This document shows positions 9,622 through 14,783 of a stretch of DNA of 14,783 nucleotides, piece after piece. This DNA comes from Desulfovibrio sp. (GTDB lineage: Bacteria > Desulfobacterota > Desulfovibrionia > Desulfovibrionales > Desulfovibrionaceae). Position 1 is the stretch's first letter; each line of letters opens with the position of its first letter. The notes beneath the pieces are model-generated. The model saw nothing but the letters and a program-made list of their open reading frames with translations, was not told the DNA's origin and made no database searches. The stretch spans positions 1-14,783 of the forward strand of contig JAIRTI010000073.1 of the NCBI GenBank assembly GCA_031255035.1, written 5' to 3'. The position numbers and the translations under genes were made by a program.

Positions 9622-10848
9622 ATGGCAAAGGCCGACCTTATAATTGGACTTGACATAGGCACCACGAAAATCTGCGCCGTGGTGGGCGAAGCCACGGAAG
9701 ACGGCGTCGACGTCGTCGGCATCGGCGCCAGCCCGTCCACCGGTCTGCGCAAAGGCGTGGTCGTCAATATTGAAGAGACGGTCAAGTCCGTGCAGAAAGC
9801 CCTGGAAGAAGCGGAGCTGATGGCCGGCTGCGCCATCCGCTCGGTTTACGCGGGCATAGCCGGCAGCCATATCAAAGGCTTCAACAGCCACGGCGTCATC
9901 GCCGTCAAGGGCGGCGAAGTGGCCCAGCGCGACGTGGATCGCGCCCTTGAAGCCGCCAGCGCGGTCGCCATCCCCCTTGACCGTGAAGTCATCCACACCC
10001 TGCCGCAGGAATTCATCGTTGACGACCAGCGCGGCATCATCCATCCGCTGGGCATGGCCGGCGTGCGCCTGGAGGTGAAAGTACACATCGTGACCGGGGC
10101 GGTGACCAGCGCCCAGAATATCGTGCGCTCCTGCCACAGGAGCGGCCTGGACGTTTCGAACATCGTGCTTGAATCTCTGGCTTCGGCCAAGGCGGTTCTG
10201 ACAGAGGAAGAGCGCGAGCTTGGCGTGGCCCTGGTGGATCTCGGCGGCGGCACCACCGATATCGCCATTTTCGCCAACGACACCATCAAACACACCGGCG
10301 TGCTCGCCCTTGGCGGCCAGAACCTGACCAACGACATCGCCTTCGGTCTGCGCACGCCCATGCTCAGCGCCGAAAAAATCAAGGTCAAGTACGGCTGCGC
10401 CATGGTCGACCTCGTCAACATGGACGAGGTCATCGATGTGCCCACCGTGGGCGGGCGCGAACCGCGCCGCCTGTCGCGCCGGATTCTGGCCGAAATCTGC
10501 CAGCCGCGCATGGAGGAAGTGCTGGATCTTGTGGATCAGGAACTGACCCGTTCCGGCTGCAAACACCTGATAGGCGCCGGCGTCGTGCTCACGGGCGGCT
10601 CCGCCCTGATAGACGGCTGCCAGGAACTCGGGGAGCAGATTTTCAACCTGCCCACGCGCATCGGCTATCCGCGCAATGTGGGCGGGCTGCGGGACGTGGT
10701 CAACAGCCCCAAATACGCGACGGCCGTGGGGCTCCTGTGTTACGGGGCCGAGAAGGAAGGCACGGAACGCAAGTTCCGCATTCAGGATGAAAACGTCTTT
10801 GATCGCATATTGGCGCGCATGAAAAAGTGGTTTTCGGATATCTCGTAA
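9622..10848 (+). CDS. ftsA: FtsA, actin-like membrane anchor of the Z ring
   Basis: This ATP-binding actin homologue tethers FtsZ filaments to the inner membrane and recruits later division proteins. The protein is 408 residues. Phosphate-1 motif LDIGTTK is at 10-16 and the FtsA-specific 1C region spans roughly 84-165. Phosphate-2 motif LVDLGGGTTD is at 204-213, LGGQNLTNDIA at 230-240, and the adenosine motif LTGGSA at 323-328. The C-terminus, residues 393-408 (VFDRILARMKKWFSDI), is an amphipathic helix that serves as the membrane-targeting sequence in this family. AGGAG at 9611-9615 gives a strong ribosome binding site 6 bp before the ATG. Unlike the tightly overlapping genes upstream, it has untranslated gaps on both sides (65 bp and 176 bp), allowing expression to be set separately. 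Confidence 0.98.
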   Translation: MAKADLIIGLDIGTTKICAVVGEATEDGVDVVGIGASPSTGLRKGVVVNIEETVKSVQKALEEAELMAGCAIRSVYAGIAGSHIKGFNSHGVIAVKGGEVAQRDVDRALEAASAVAIPLDREVIHTLPQEFIVDDQRGIIHPLGMAGVRLEVKVHIVTGAVTSAQNIVRSCHRSGLDVSNIVLESLASAKAVLTEEERELGVALVDLGGGTTDIAIFANDTIKHTGVLALGGQNLTNDIAFGLRTPMLSAEKIKVKYGCAMVDLVNMDEVIDVPTVGGREPRRLSRRILAEICQPRMEEVLDLVDQELTRSGCKHLIGAGVVLTGGSALIDGCQELGEQIFNLPTRIGYPRNVGGLRDVVNSPKYATAVGLLCYGAEKEGTERKFRIQDENVFDRILARMKKWFSDIS

Positions 10849-10856
10849 AGGGCTAT

Positions 10857-10913
10857 AGCATTTCACATATGGAACGCTCCGCAGGGATTTGTTCGCAAAT
10901 CCTTGCCGCGAAA
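10857..10913. repeat. 57-bp two-hairpin intergenic repeat, copy 1
   Basis: This copy matches the element at 13220-13276 at 52 of 57 positions. Hairpin I (10857-10878) starts AGCATTTCAC and ends GGAACGCT; it is imperfect here. Hairpin II (10881-10906) pairs GCAGGGATTTG with CAAATCCTTGC around a TTCG loop, 11 pairs with one G-T. The copy is further bounded by CTATAGCATTT (10853-10863) and AAATG-T-CTATAG (10913-10924), an inverted repeat with one bulged base. It sits directly after the ftsA stop and upstream of ftsZ. Confidence 0.9.
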
Positions 10914-10949
10914 AATGTCTATAGACCGGCCGCTTTAAAGAAGAATATG

Positions 10950-10978
10950 TTGACATAGAAATATGGCTGCACAAAACT
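10950..10978 (+). promoter_or_regulatory. Possible ftsZ promoter
   Basis: A perfect TTGACA at 10950-10955 lies in an AT-rich stretch after repeat copy 1. The best -10 at 17 bp spacing (10973-10978, AAAACT) matches only 3 of 6 bases. An extended -10-like TGTTATACC at 10992-11000 has no -35 at the right distance. The evidence is therefore partial: a good -35 without a convincing partner. Confidence 0.3.
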
Positions 10979-10979
10979 G

Positions 10980-11004
10980 ACCCGGGGCGCTTGTTATACC
11001 GGGT
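10980..11004 (+). promoter_or_regulatory. Leader hairpin before the ftsZ ribosome binding site
   Basis: ACCCGG (10980-10985) and CCGGGT (10999-11004) are perfect inverted arms around a 13-base loop. The structure ends 7 bp before the AAGGAG ribosome binding site of ftsZ. It could stabilise the message or tune translation, but six pairs can arise by chance in GC-rich DNA. Confidence 0.35.
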
Positions 11005-11024
11005 GACGGCAAGGAGAGAGGCAA

Positions 11025-12308
11025 ATGGCACTGGACTTTGAAATCGAGACAAAAGAAACCGCAAGAATAAAAGTGGTTGGCGTGGGCGGGGGCGGCGGAA
11101 ACGCCGTGGACAACATGATTCTGTCCACTTTGCAGGGCGTGAGCTTTATTTCGGCCAACACCGACGTGCAGGCCCTGGGGAAATCCAGGGCGGAGCACAA
11201 GATCCAGATCGGCGCCAAGCTGACCAAAGGGCTTGGCGCGGGCGCCAACCCGCGCATCGGCTGCGAGGCGGCCCTGGAGAGCCTTGATCAGATCAAGGCG
11301 ACCATCGGGGAGGCGGACATGGTGTTCGTCACCGCCGGCATGGGCGGCGGCACCGGCACCGGCGCGGCCCCCGTCATTGCCCAGACGGCCAAAGAGCTGG
11401 GCATCCTGACCGTGGGCGTCGTGACCAAGCCTTTTTTCTTCGAAGGCAAGAAGCGGCTGGCATCCGCCGAGGCCGGCATTGAGGAATTCCGCAGCCATGT
11501 GGACAGCCTCATTACCATCCCCAACGACAGGCTTTTGCAGCTTGCCCCGAAAAAAGCCACCTTCCTGGAGATGCTCAAGAAAGCCGACGAGGTGCTGTAT
11601 TACGCGGTCAAAGGCATTTCCGATCTGATCCTGATTCCGGGCCTCATCAACCTGGACTTTGCCGACGTGCGCACGGTGATGAGCGAATCCGGCCTGGCCA
11701 TGATGGGAACGGGCATCGCCACCGGGGAATCGCGCGCCCGCGAAGCCGCGCTCAAGGCCATCACCAGCCCGCTGCTGGAAGGCGTTTCCATTGACGGCGC
11801 CCGCCAGGTGCTCATGAACATCACCTGCGGACCGGATCTGGGCATTGACGAGGTGTCCGAAGCGGCCAGCATCGTCTCCGAAGCGGCCCACGAAGACGTG
11901 CACGTCATTTTCGGCACGGTCTGCGACGATTCCGTCGGCGAAGAAATGCGCATCACCGTCATCGCCACCGGCATCGACAACGGCGGCGTCCTGCCCGCGC
12001 AAACCGGCAAAGGCGCCAAGGTCACCAGCCTGCACGGCGTGGGCGGCGGCGCGCCTGTCAACCCCGGTTCGCCGCCCTCGGGCCCGCGCCATCCGCAAGG
12101 GCTCAACACGGTGGACGAAAGCCTGCAACGGGTTGTCGCCCGCCAGCCCCAGCCGGGCAATTTCAATGTGCCGGCCTATCTGCGCAAAACGGCCCCGGCC
12201 CCGGTGACCACGCCCAGGGCAAACGCGCACACGCCCGGCGAGGATGATTTCATTTTTGATGAAGATGACTTTGAAACGCCTTCCTTTATCCGCAAACTGG
12301 CCGACTAG
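11025..12308 (+). CDS. ftsZ: FtsZ, tubulin-like GTPase of the Z ring
   Basis: This cytoplasmic GTPase polymerises at midcell and organises septum synthesis. The protein is 427 residues. Visible elements are [16 protein letters not shown] (17-32), NTDVQAL (45-51), the tubulin signature GGGTGTG (107-113), PNDRL (166-170) and the T7 loop NLDFADVR (209-216). The globular core ends near residue 317. A Pro/Gly/Thr-rich linker follows, then an acidic segment and a C-terminal peptide [12 protein letters not shown] (416-427). A second peptide of the same form, [11 protein letters not shown] (380-390), lies within the linker, so there seem to be two partner-binding sites. AGGAG at 11012-11016 lies 8 bp before the ATG. 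The gene follows a 176-bp gap with a structured repeat and promoter-like bases. A strong terminator-like hairpin lies 180 bp after its stop. Confidence 0.99.
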   Translation: MALDFEIETKETARIKVVGVGGGGGNAVDNMILSTLQGVSFISANTDVQALGKSRAEHKIQIGAKLTKGLGAGANPRIGCEAALESLDQIKATIGEADMVFVTAGMGGGTGTGAAPVIAQTAKELGILTVGVVTKPFFFEGKKRLASAEAGIEEFRSHVDSLITIPNDRLLQLAPKKATFLEMLKKADEVLYYAVKGISDLILIPGLINLDFADVRTVMSESGLAMMGTGIATGESRAREAALKAITSPLLEGVSIDGARQVLMNITCGPDLGIDEVSEAASIVSEAAHEDVHVIFGTVCDDSVGEEMRITVIATGIDNGGVLPAQTGKGAKVTSLHGVGGGAPVNPGSPPSGPRHPQGLNTVDESLQRVVARQPQPGNFNVPAYLRKTAPAPVTTPRANAHTPGEDDFIFDEDDFETPSFIRKLAD

Positions 12309-12440
12309 AGCGGATGAACATTGAAAGGCAATGCCGCCGGAAGCCCGACAGCGGCCTGACGGCGCAAGGATGGTTCACGCCTGACGAGCGCCGGATTGCG
12401 AAGAATGTGCCCCCAACCTTGCCGTGGGGCCGGGTGGCCT

Positions 12441-12470
12441 ACGCGGGCGCATAAGCGCCGCGCCCCGCGT
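12441..12470. repeat. Nested GC-rich hairpin
   Basis: ACGCGGG (12441-12447) and CCCGCGT (12464-12470) form perfect outer arms. Alternatively GGCGC (12446-12450) pairs with GCGCC (12455-12459) around an ATAA loop. No T-tract follows, so it is not a classical terminator. Confidence 0.5.
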
Positions 12471-12489
12471 AATACGCTGCCATACGGGC

Positions 12490-12537
12490 AAGAACTCCCG
12501 CGCGCCGCTTTGCCTCAAGCGGAACGCGGGAGTTCTT
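12490..12537. terminator. Likely bidirectional terminator after ftsZ
   Basis: AAGAACTCCCGCG (12490-12502) pairs perfectly with CGCGGGAGTTCTT (12525-12537). After a 2x2 internal loop, CCGCTT (12505-12510) pairs with AAGCGG (12517-12522) around a TGCCTC loop, giving 19 pairs in all. The AA/TT ends are built into the stem and only a short T-rich tail follows (TTCTTCCGTTGT). This is the strongest hairpin in the window and is the best candidate for the end of the ftsZ transcript. Confidence 0.7.
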
Positions 12538-12588
12538 CCGTTGTGCGCCCGCGGCAATTTTGATTTTGTCGAAGCCAATTTGATCGCA

Positions 12589-12605
12589 TGTGGGCTCTGC
12601 CCACA
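12589..12605. repeat. Hairpin with TCT loop
   Basis: TGTGGGC (12589-12595) and GCCCACA (12599-12605) pair perfectly around TCT. A second, looser hairpin with CCAGG and CCTGG arms follows directly. Together they look like a small GC-rich intergenic palindrome unit. Confidence 0.55.
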
Positions 12606-12699
12606 CCCGCCAGGACCTTGCCGGCCCTGGACCCGGCGATTGGGTGGCTGATCGTTGTGACCTGTTGATACGTTCAGCCGGAACCCAAACTGAGGGGGT

Positions 12700-12716
12700 C
12701 CGGGGCAGCGCCCCGG
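12700..12716. repeat. Hairpin with AGC loop in a G/C-run element
   Basis: CCGGGGC (12700-12706) and GCCCCGG (12710-12716) pair perfectly around AGC, within GAGGGGGT...GCCGCCGGAGGC. Read on the other strand, it resembles the unit near 12589 (GGGC-loop-GCCC followed by GACCC), so the two may be inverted copies of one family. Confidence 0.5.
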
Positions 12717-12794
12717 CCGCCGGAGGCATTGCCTTTCACAGTTGGCGAGTGAAGGGCCGCAAAAAGGCTCATAATGAGAATTGCTGGCGCCGGC

Positions 12795-12832
12795 AAATAA
12801 TCATTTTCATTCCCTATTATCTGAGCTATATT
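12795..12832 (+). promoter_or_regulatory. Promoter overlapped by a Fur-like dyad
   Basis: TTTTCA (12804-12809, 4 of 6) and TATATT (12827-12832, 5 of 6) are 17 bp apart in an AT-rich stretch. The 15-base AAATAATCATTTTCA at 12795-12809 matches the 7-1-7 Fur pattern TGATAAT-N-ATTATCA at 11 of 14 informative positions and covers the -35. A near-perfect 16-bp palindrome (12781-12796, centred on GGCGCC) lies immediately upstream, preceded by AATGAGAA. Iron control by Fur is inferred from the match and placement only. Confidence 0.5.
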
Positions 12833-12860
12833 ATTGATCTAAGCCAAGGATACGCGCCGC

Positions 12861-12950
12861 ATGGTCATTGAAGAGGCCAAACCCCTTGAACCGGACAAGC
12901 TTATGGAAGTCATCATCAGCTTTATGGGCGCTCCCTCGGGGCTCAGTTGA
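12861..12950 (+). CDS. Small ORF of 29 codons before the sulfur-carrier gene
   Basis: I do not recognise this product. It starts MVIEEAKPLEPDKLME and ends MGAPSGLS; it is amphipathic and acidic in its first half. AAGGA at 12846-12850 lies 10 bp before the ATG, and the ORF is the first one after the predicted promoter. Its TGA overlaps a TTG of the next reading frame as TTGA, the same arrangement as murC/murB. It could be a real micro-protein, a leader peptide that controls the downstream gene, or the remnant of a larger gene. Without homologues the call is weak. Confidence 0.35.
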   Translation: MVIEEAKPLEPDKLMEVIISFMGAPSGLS

Positions 12951-12958
12951 GCGGCGCC

Positions 12959-13219
12959 ATGTCTACGCCTCCCTCCAGCAGCCGGACCCACGGCCCGGCA
13001 CCGGACGAGACCGCCGGTCCCGTCATTACCGTGCTGCTTCAGCCCGAGAATAAAGAGTTCGCCATGCCCCGAGCGAAAACCGCGCGCCAGCTCCTGGAGC
13101 GCCTCGGTCTGCGTCCGGGCACAGCCCTTGTCATCCGCGAGGAAACGCTGCTCACGCCGGACAGGCGCATCTATGCCGACGAGCGCATCACCGTGCGCGT
13201 GGTGACATCCAGAGGCTAG
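12959..13219 (+). CDS. ThiS/MoaD-like ubiquitin-fold sulfur carrier
   Basis: The protein is 86 residues from the ATG at 12959; a TTG at 12947 would add four. After a Ser/Pro-rich lead of about 20 residues comes a beta-grasp pattern: strand [10 protein letters not shown], helix [11 protein letters not shown], strand TALVIREE, then [13 protein letters not shown] at the C-terminus. ThiS, MoaD and TtuB proteins have this layout and carry sulfur as a C-terminal thiocarboxylate. Its neighbour is a TtuA-type thiolation enzyme, so it most likely donates sulfur for tRNA thiolation, in the manner of TtuB. The tail ends in Arg-Gly rather than the canonical Gly-Gly, which leaves the exact chemistry open. 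MoaD or ThiS roles are alternatives, but no molybdopterin or thiazole genes are nearby. The stop codon abuts repeat copy 2. Confidence 0.7.
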   Translation: MSTPPSSSRTHGPAPDETAGPVITVLLQPENKEFAMPRAKTARQLLERLGLRPGTALVIREETLLTPDRRIYADERITVRVVTSRG

Positions 13220-13276
13220 AGCATTTCACACGTGAAACGCTCGGCAGGGATTTGTCCGCAAATCCTTGCCGCGAAA
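13220..13276. repeat. 57-bp two-hairpin intergenic repeat, copy 2
   Basis: Hairpin I (13220-13241) pairs AGCATTTCAC with GTGAAACGCT around AC, with one mismatch. Hairpin II (13243-13270) pairs GGCAGGGATTTG with CAAATCCTTGCC around TCCG, 12 pairs with one G-T. Compared with copy 1, the arms of hairpin II are the same over the shared 11 pairs and its loop differs (TTCG in copy 1). Hairpin I is better paired here than in copy 1. It begins one base after the sulfur-carrier stop codon. Confidence 0.9.
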
Positions 13277-13331
13277 CAGGCGCCGGCGGGCTTTGCCCGC
13301 CGTAAGCGAACTGTTTCAAGCGTTAATCGCT
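13273..13331. repeat. Compound hairpin before the TtuA-like gene
   Basis: GAAACAG (13273-13279) and CTGTTTC (13311-13317) form outer arms. Inside, CGGCGGGC (13284-13291) pairs perfectly with GCCCGCCG (13295-13302) around TTT. AGCG-TTAAT-CGCT (13319-13331) follows. With repeat copy 2 the whole 112-bp stretch is nearly continuous stem-loops. It ends 2 bp before the ribosome binding site of the next gene, so it may limit or protect transcription between the two genes. There is no U-tract typical of an intrinsic terminator. Confidence 0.6.
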
Positions 13332-13353
13332 ACAGGAAGGAATAACCGATCCC

Positions 13354-14277
13354 ATGAAATGCACCAGATGTAAGGCCACGGCCGCCGTGGCCCTGCCAAG
13401 CCGCAATTCCGGCTTTTGCGAATCGTGCTTCCTGGATTTTTTCACCGGGCAGGTGGAAAAGGGCATCCGCAGGCATCAGCTTTTTTCCCATGAAGACCGT
13501 ATCCTCGTCGCTCTTTCAGGCGGCAAGGACTCCCTGGCCCTGATGTTTGAACTCAAGCGGCTTGGCTACAACGTGACCGCCCTGCACATCGATCTCGCCA
13601 TCCCGCGCTCCTCCGAAGACGCCCGCGCCGTTGTCGAGGCCTTTTGCGCGAAACACGATCTGAAGCTCATCGTCAAAGAGATGGCCGCCGAAGGCCTGCC
13701 CATTCCCATGGTCAAAGCCCGTCTCAAGCGGCCCATCTGCTCGGCCTGCGGGAAAATCAAGCGCCATTATTTCAACCGGGTGGCCCATGAGGAAGGCTTC
13801 ACCGTGCTGGCTACCGGGCACAACCTTGACGACGAGGTGGCGCGCCTCTTCAGCAACACCCTGCGCTGGGATACGGCCTACCTGTCCGACCAGGGGCCCG
13901 CGCTGGCCGCTGCGCAAGACCACTCTTTCATCCGCAAGGTCAAGCCCCTGTGGCGCTTGTCTGAATTCGAAACCGCCAACTATGCCTTTCTGCGCGGCAT
14001 TGACTGGCATTTCGCCCCCTGTCCCTACAGCCGGGGGGCGAGCTTCACCTTCCACAAGCATATATGGGCGGCCATCGAGGAGAAAATGCCGGGCCGCAAG
14101 CTGGATTTCTACCAGAATTTTCTCGAACGCGGACGGCCGGTGTTCGCCGCCGCCGAAGAACACAATGGCAACCAACTGCGCCCCTGCGATCAATGCGGCA
14201 TGCCCACCTCGCAACCAACCTGCGGCGTCTGCCGCATTCGGGCAGCCATCGCGGACGAAGCCAAAACGAAAACTTAG
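13354..14277 (+). CDS. ttuA: TtuA-family tRNA 2-thiolation enzyme
   Basis: This family activates a tRNA uridine with ATP and replaces its oxygen by sulfur taken from a ubiquitin-like carrier. The protein is 307 residues. Its N-terminal zinc site is C3, C6, C22, C25. The PP-loop SGGKDS is at 55-60. C129 and C132 (CSAC) with C223 (APCPYSRGASF) match the three cysteines that hold the [4Fe-4S] cluster in TtuA. TGHNLDDE is at 154-161, and the C-terminal zinc site is C278, C281, C290, C293. TtcA shares the PP-loop and cluster but lacks both zinc fingers, so the TtuA/Ncs6 group is the better match. AGGAAGGAA (13334-13342) lies 11 bp or more from the ATG, slightly far. The ubiquitin-fold gene upstream supports the role; the target tRNA position is inferred from the family. 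Confidence 0.88.
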   Translation: MKCTRCKATAAVALPSRNSGFCESCFLDFFTGQVEKGIRRHQLFSHEDRILVALSGGKDSLALMFELKRLGYNVTALHIDLAIPRSSEDARAVVEAFCAKHDLKLIVKEMAAEGLPIPMVKARLKRPICSACGKIKRHYFNRVAHEEGFTVLATGHNLDDEVARLFSNTLRWDTAYLSDQGPALAAAQDHSFIRKVKPLWRLSEFETANYAFLRGIDWHFAPCPYSRGASFTFHKHIWAAIEEKMPGRKLDFYQNFLERGRPVFAAAEEHNGNQLRPCDQCGMPTSQPTCGVCRIRAAIADEAKTKT

Positions 14278-14318
14278 GGGAGCGCTGATTTTTCTCTTTG
14301 GCGTCGTTGCCGCGCCGC

Positions 14319-14783
14319 TTACCGCTTCAGTTCCAGCGCCCGTTGCAGCATGGTGTCCGAGGTGGTGATGACCTTGCTGTTCATCTGAAAGCCGCGCTGG
14401 ATGATGATCATGTGCGAGAACTCCCTGGCGTAGTCAACGTTGGACTGCTCCAGGGAGTAGTCTTCAATGGTGCCGAAATTCTCCTGCCCCGGCAGGCCTT
14501 CCTGGATCTGTCCGGCCTCCGGGGTGGCGGAATAATGGTTGTTGCCTTCGTTGCGCAAGCCGTCCTGGCTGGTGAAACGGTAGAGCACCACCTGGTACAG
14601 GTCCTGCGACTGTCCGTTATTGTAAGTGGCGCGCACAATGCCGCCCTGGGTGACGTCCATGTACAGCAGATGGCCCTCGGCATAGCCGTCGTGAGAGGCG
14701 TAGATGGCGCCGGGGACGTCACCCACATTGGTGGTGGCCCTGGTGTTCAGCGTTCTTGAGGCGTCAAACCGGAAGATCCGGGA
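14319..14783 (-). CDS. flgE: FlgE, flagellar hook protein (C-terminal part)
   Basis: The frame is open to the right edge, giving 154 visible residues; the start lies outside the window. The visible part has the FlgE-type core DGYAEGHLLYMDV and YNNGQSQDLYQVVLYRF. It ends in the flagellar rod/hook C-terminal block LEQSNVDYAREFSHMIIIQR, then GFQMNSKVITTSDTMLQ and ALELKR. The LEQSNVD form and the LKR ending fit FlgE better than the rod proteins FlgF or FlgG. An in-frame GTG at 14726 is internal, not the start. The gene converges on the TtuA-like gene with a 41-bp gap that shows no convincing terminator on either strand. The hook is assembled outside the cell through the flagellar export apparatus. 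Confidence 0.92.
   Translation of the reverse strand, partial: SRIFRFDASRTLNTRATTNVGDVPGAIYASHDGYAEGHLLYMDVTQGGIVRATYNNGQSQDLYQVVLYRFTSQDGLRNEGNNHYSATPEAGQIQEGLPGQENFGTIEDYSLEQSNVDYAREFSHMIIIQRGFQMNSKVITTSDTMLQRALELKR

Larger units (their letters stand above)
12309..12860. other. 552-bp structured intergenic region after ftsZ
   Basis: No ORF here has a ribosome binding site plus protein-like composition. Positions 12309-12440 show only short, weak inverted repeats. From 12441 to 12716 there are four clear hairpins, listed separately. Two of the later GC-rich ones (around 12589 and 12700) look like related elements in opposite orientation. From about 12765 the sequence turns AT-rich and holds the promoter and Fur-like dyad for the downstream genes. 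The region separates the dcw cluster from the sulfur-carrier module. Confidence 0.7.

Noticed and set aside
9568..12230. Long antisense ORFs opposite ftsA and ftsZ (9568-11064 and 10935-12230)
   Set aside because: They mirror strongly conserved genes, are rich in His/Gly/Ala/Asp as expected from reversed GC-rich codons, and show no known motif.
12309..12440. Degenerate third copy of the 57-bp repeat after the ftsZ stop
   Set aside because: It shares only the opening TAGAGC and a later GAAA; the hairpin II arms are absent.
12424..12871. ORFs at 12424-12651 and 12590-12871 in the post-ftsZ region
   Set aside because: They run through perfect hairpins, lack ribosome binding sites, and have repeat-like composition; the second also reads through the AT-rich promoter.
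10857..13276. Repeat pair as a CRISPR array
   Set aside because: There are only two copies about 2.4 kb apart with genes between them, and no regular spacers or cas genes.
14278..14318. Terminator between the TtuA-like gene and flgE
   Set aside because: A TTTTT run is present, but no stable hairpin precedes it; the GGCG/CGCC arms nearby are too short.

Overview
The window is GC-rich bacterial DNA holding most of a division and cell wall (dcw) cluster on the + strand: murF (cut by the left edge), mraY, murD, ftsW, murG, murC, murB, ftsQ, ftsA and ftsZ. The cell is Gram-negative-like, motile (a flagellar hook gene lies at the right edge) and makes a standard peptidoglycan septum. Gene order, base composition, intergenic palindromes and the neighbouring sulfur-carrier/TtuA-type pair suggest a Desulfovibrio-like member of the Desulfobacterota. 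That placement is inference; no rRNA is present to confirm it.

Positions 1-9556 are very compact. murF/mraY, murG/murC and murB/ftsQ overlap by 10-11 bp. murD/ftsW share ATGA and murC/murB share TTGA. Only mraY/murD and ftsW/murG have short gaps (8 and 10 bp). This implies one long, translationally coupled message. MurC, MurD and MurF (with MurE, presumably upstream) build UDP-MurNAc-pentapeptide, using UDP-MurNAc supplied by MurB. MraY and MurG convert it to lipid I and lipid II. FtsW polymerises lipid II at the septum; FtsQ, FtsA and FtsZ form the divisome core. A ddl gene, common between murB and ftsQ elsewhere, is absent. Inside ftsQ there is an AT-rich patch with a good sigma70-like promoter and three CTAG tetramers, a candidate internal promoter for ftsA-ftsZ.

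Positions 9557-12308 hold ftsA and ftsZ with their own strong ribosome binding sites. The 176-bp ftsA-ftsZ gap contains a 57-bp two-hairpin repeat whose second copy lies about 2.4 kb away at 13220. FtsZ appears to carry two copies of the conserved C-terminal peptide that binds FtsA and other partners, one inside the linker and one at the true C-terminus.

Positions 12309-12860 are a 552-bp stretch with no convincing gene but several strong hairpins, one of them the likely ftsZ terminator. It ends in an AT-rich promoter overlapped by a Fur-like dyad. That promoter faces a 29-codon ORF, a ThiS/MoaD-like ubiquitin-fold protein, and (after repeat copy 2 and a compound hairpin) a TtuA-family tRNA 2-thiolation enzyme with all expected zinc, PP-loop and iron-sulfur cysteines. 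Together these look like a small sulfur-transfer module. The window closes with the convergent 3' end of flgE on the - strand.
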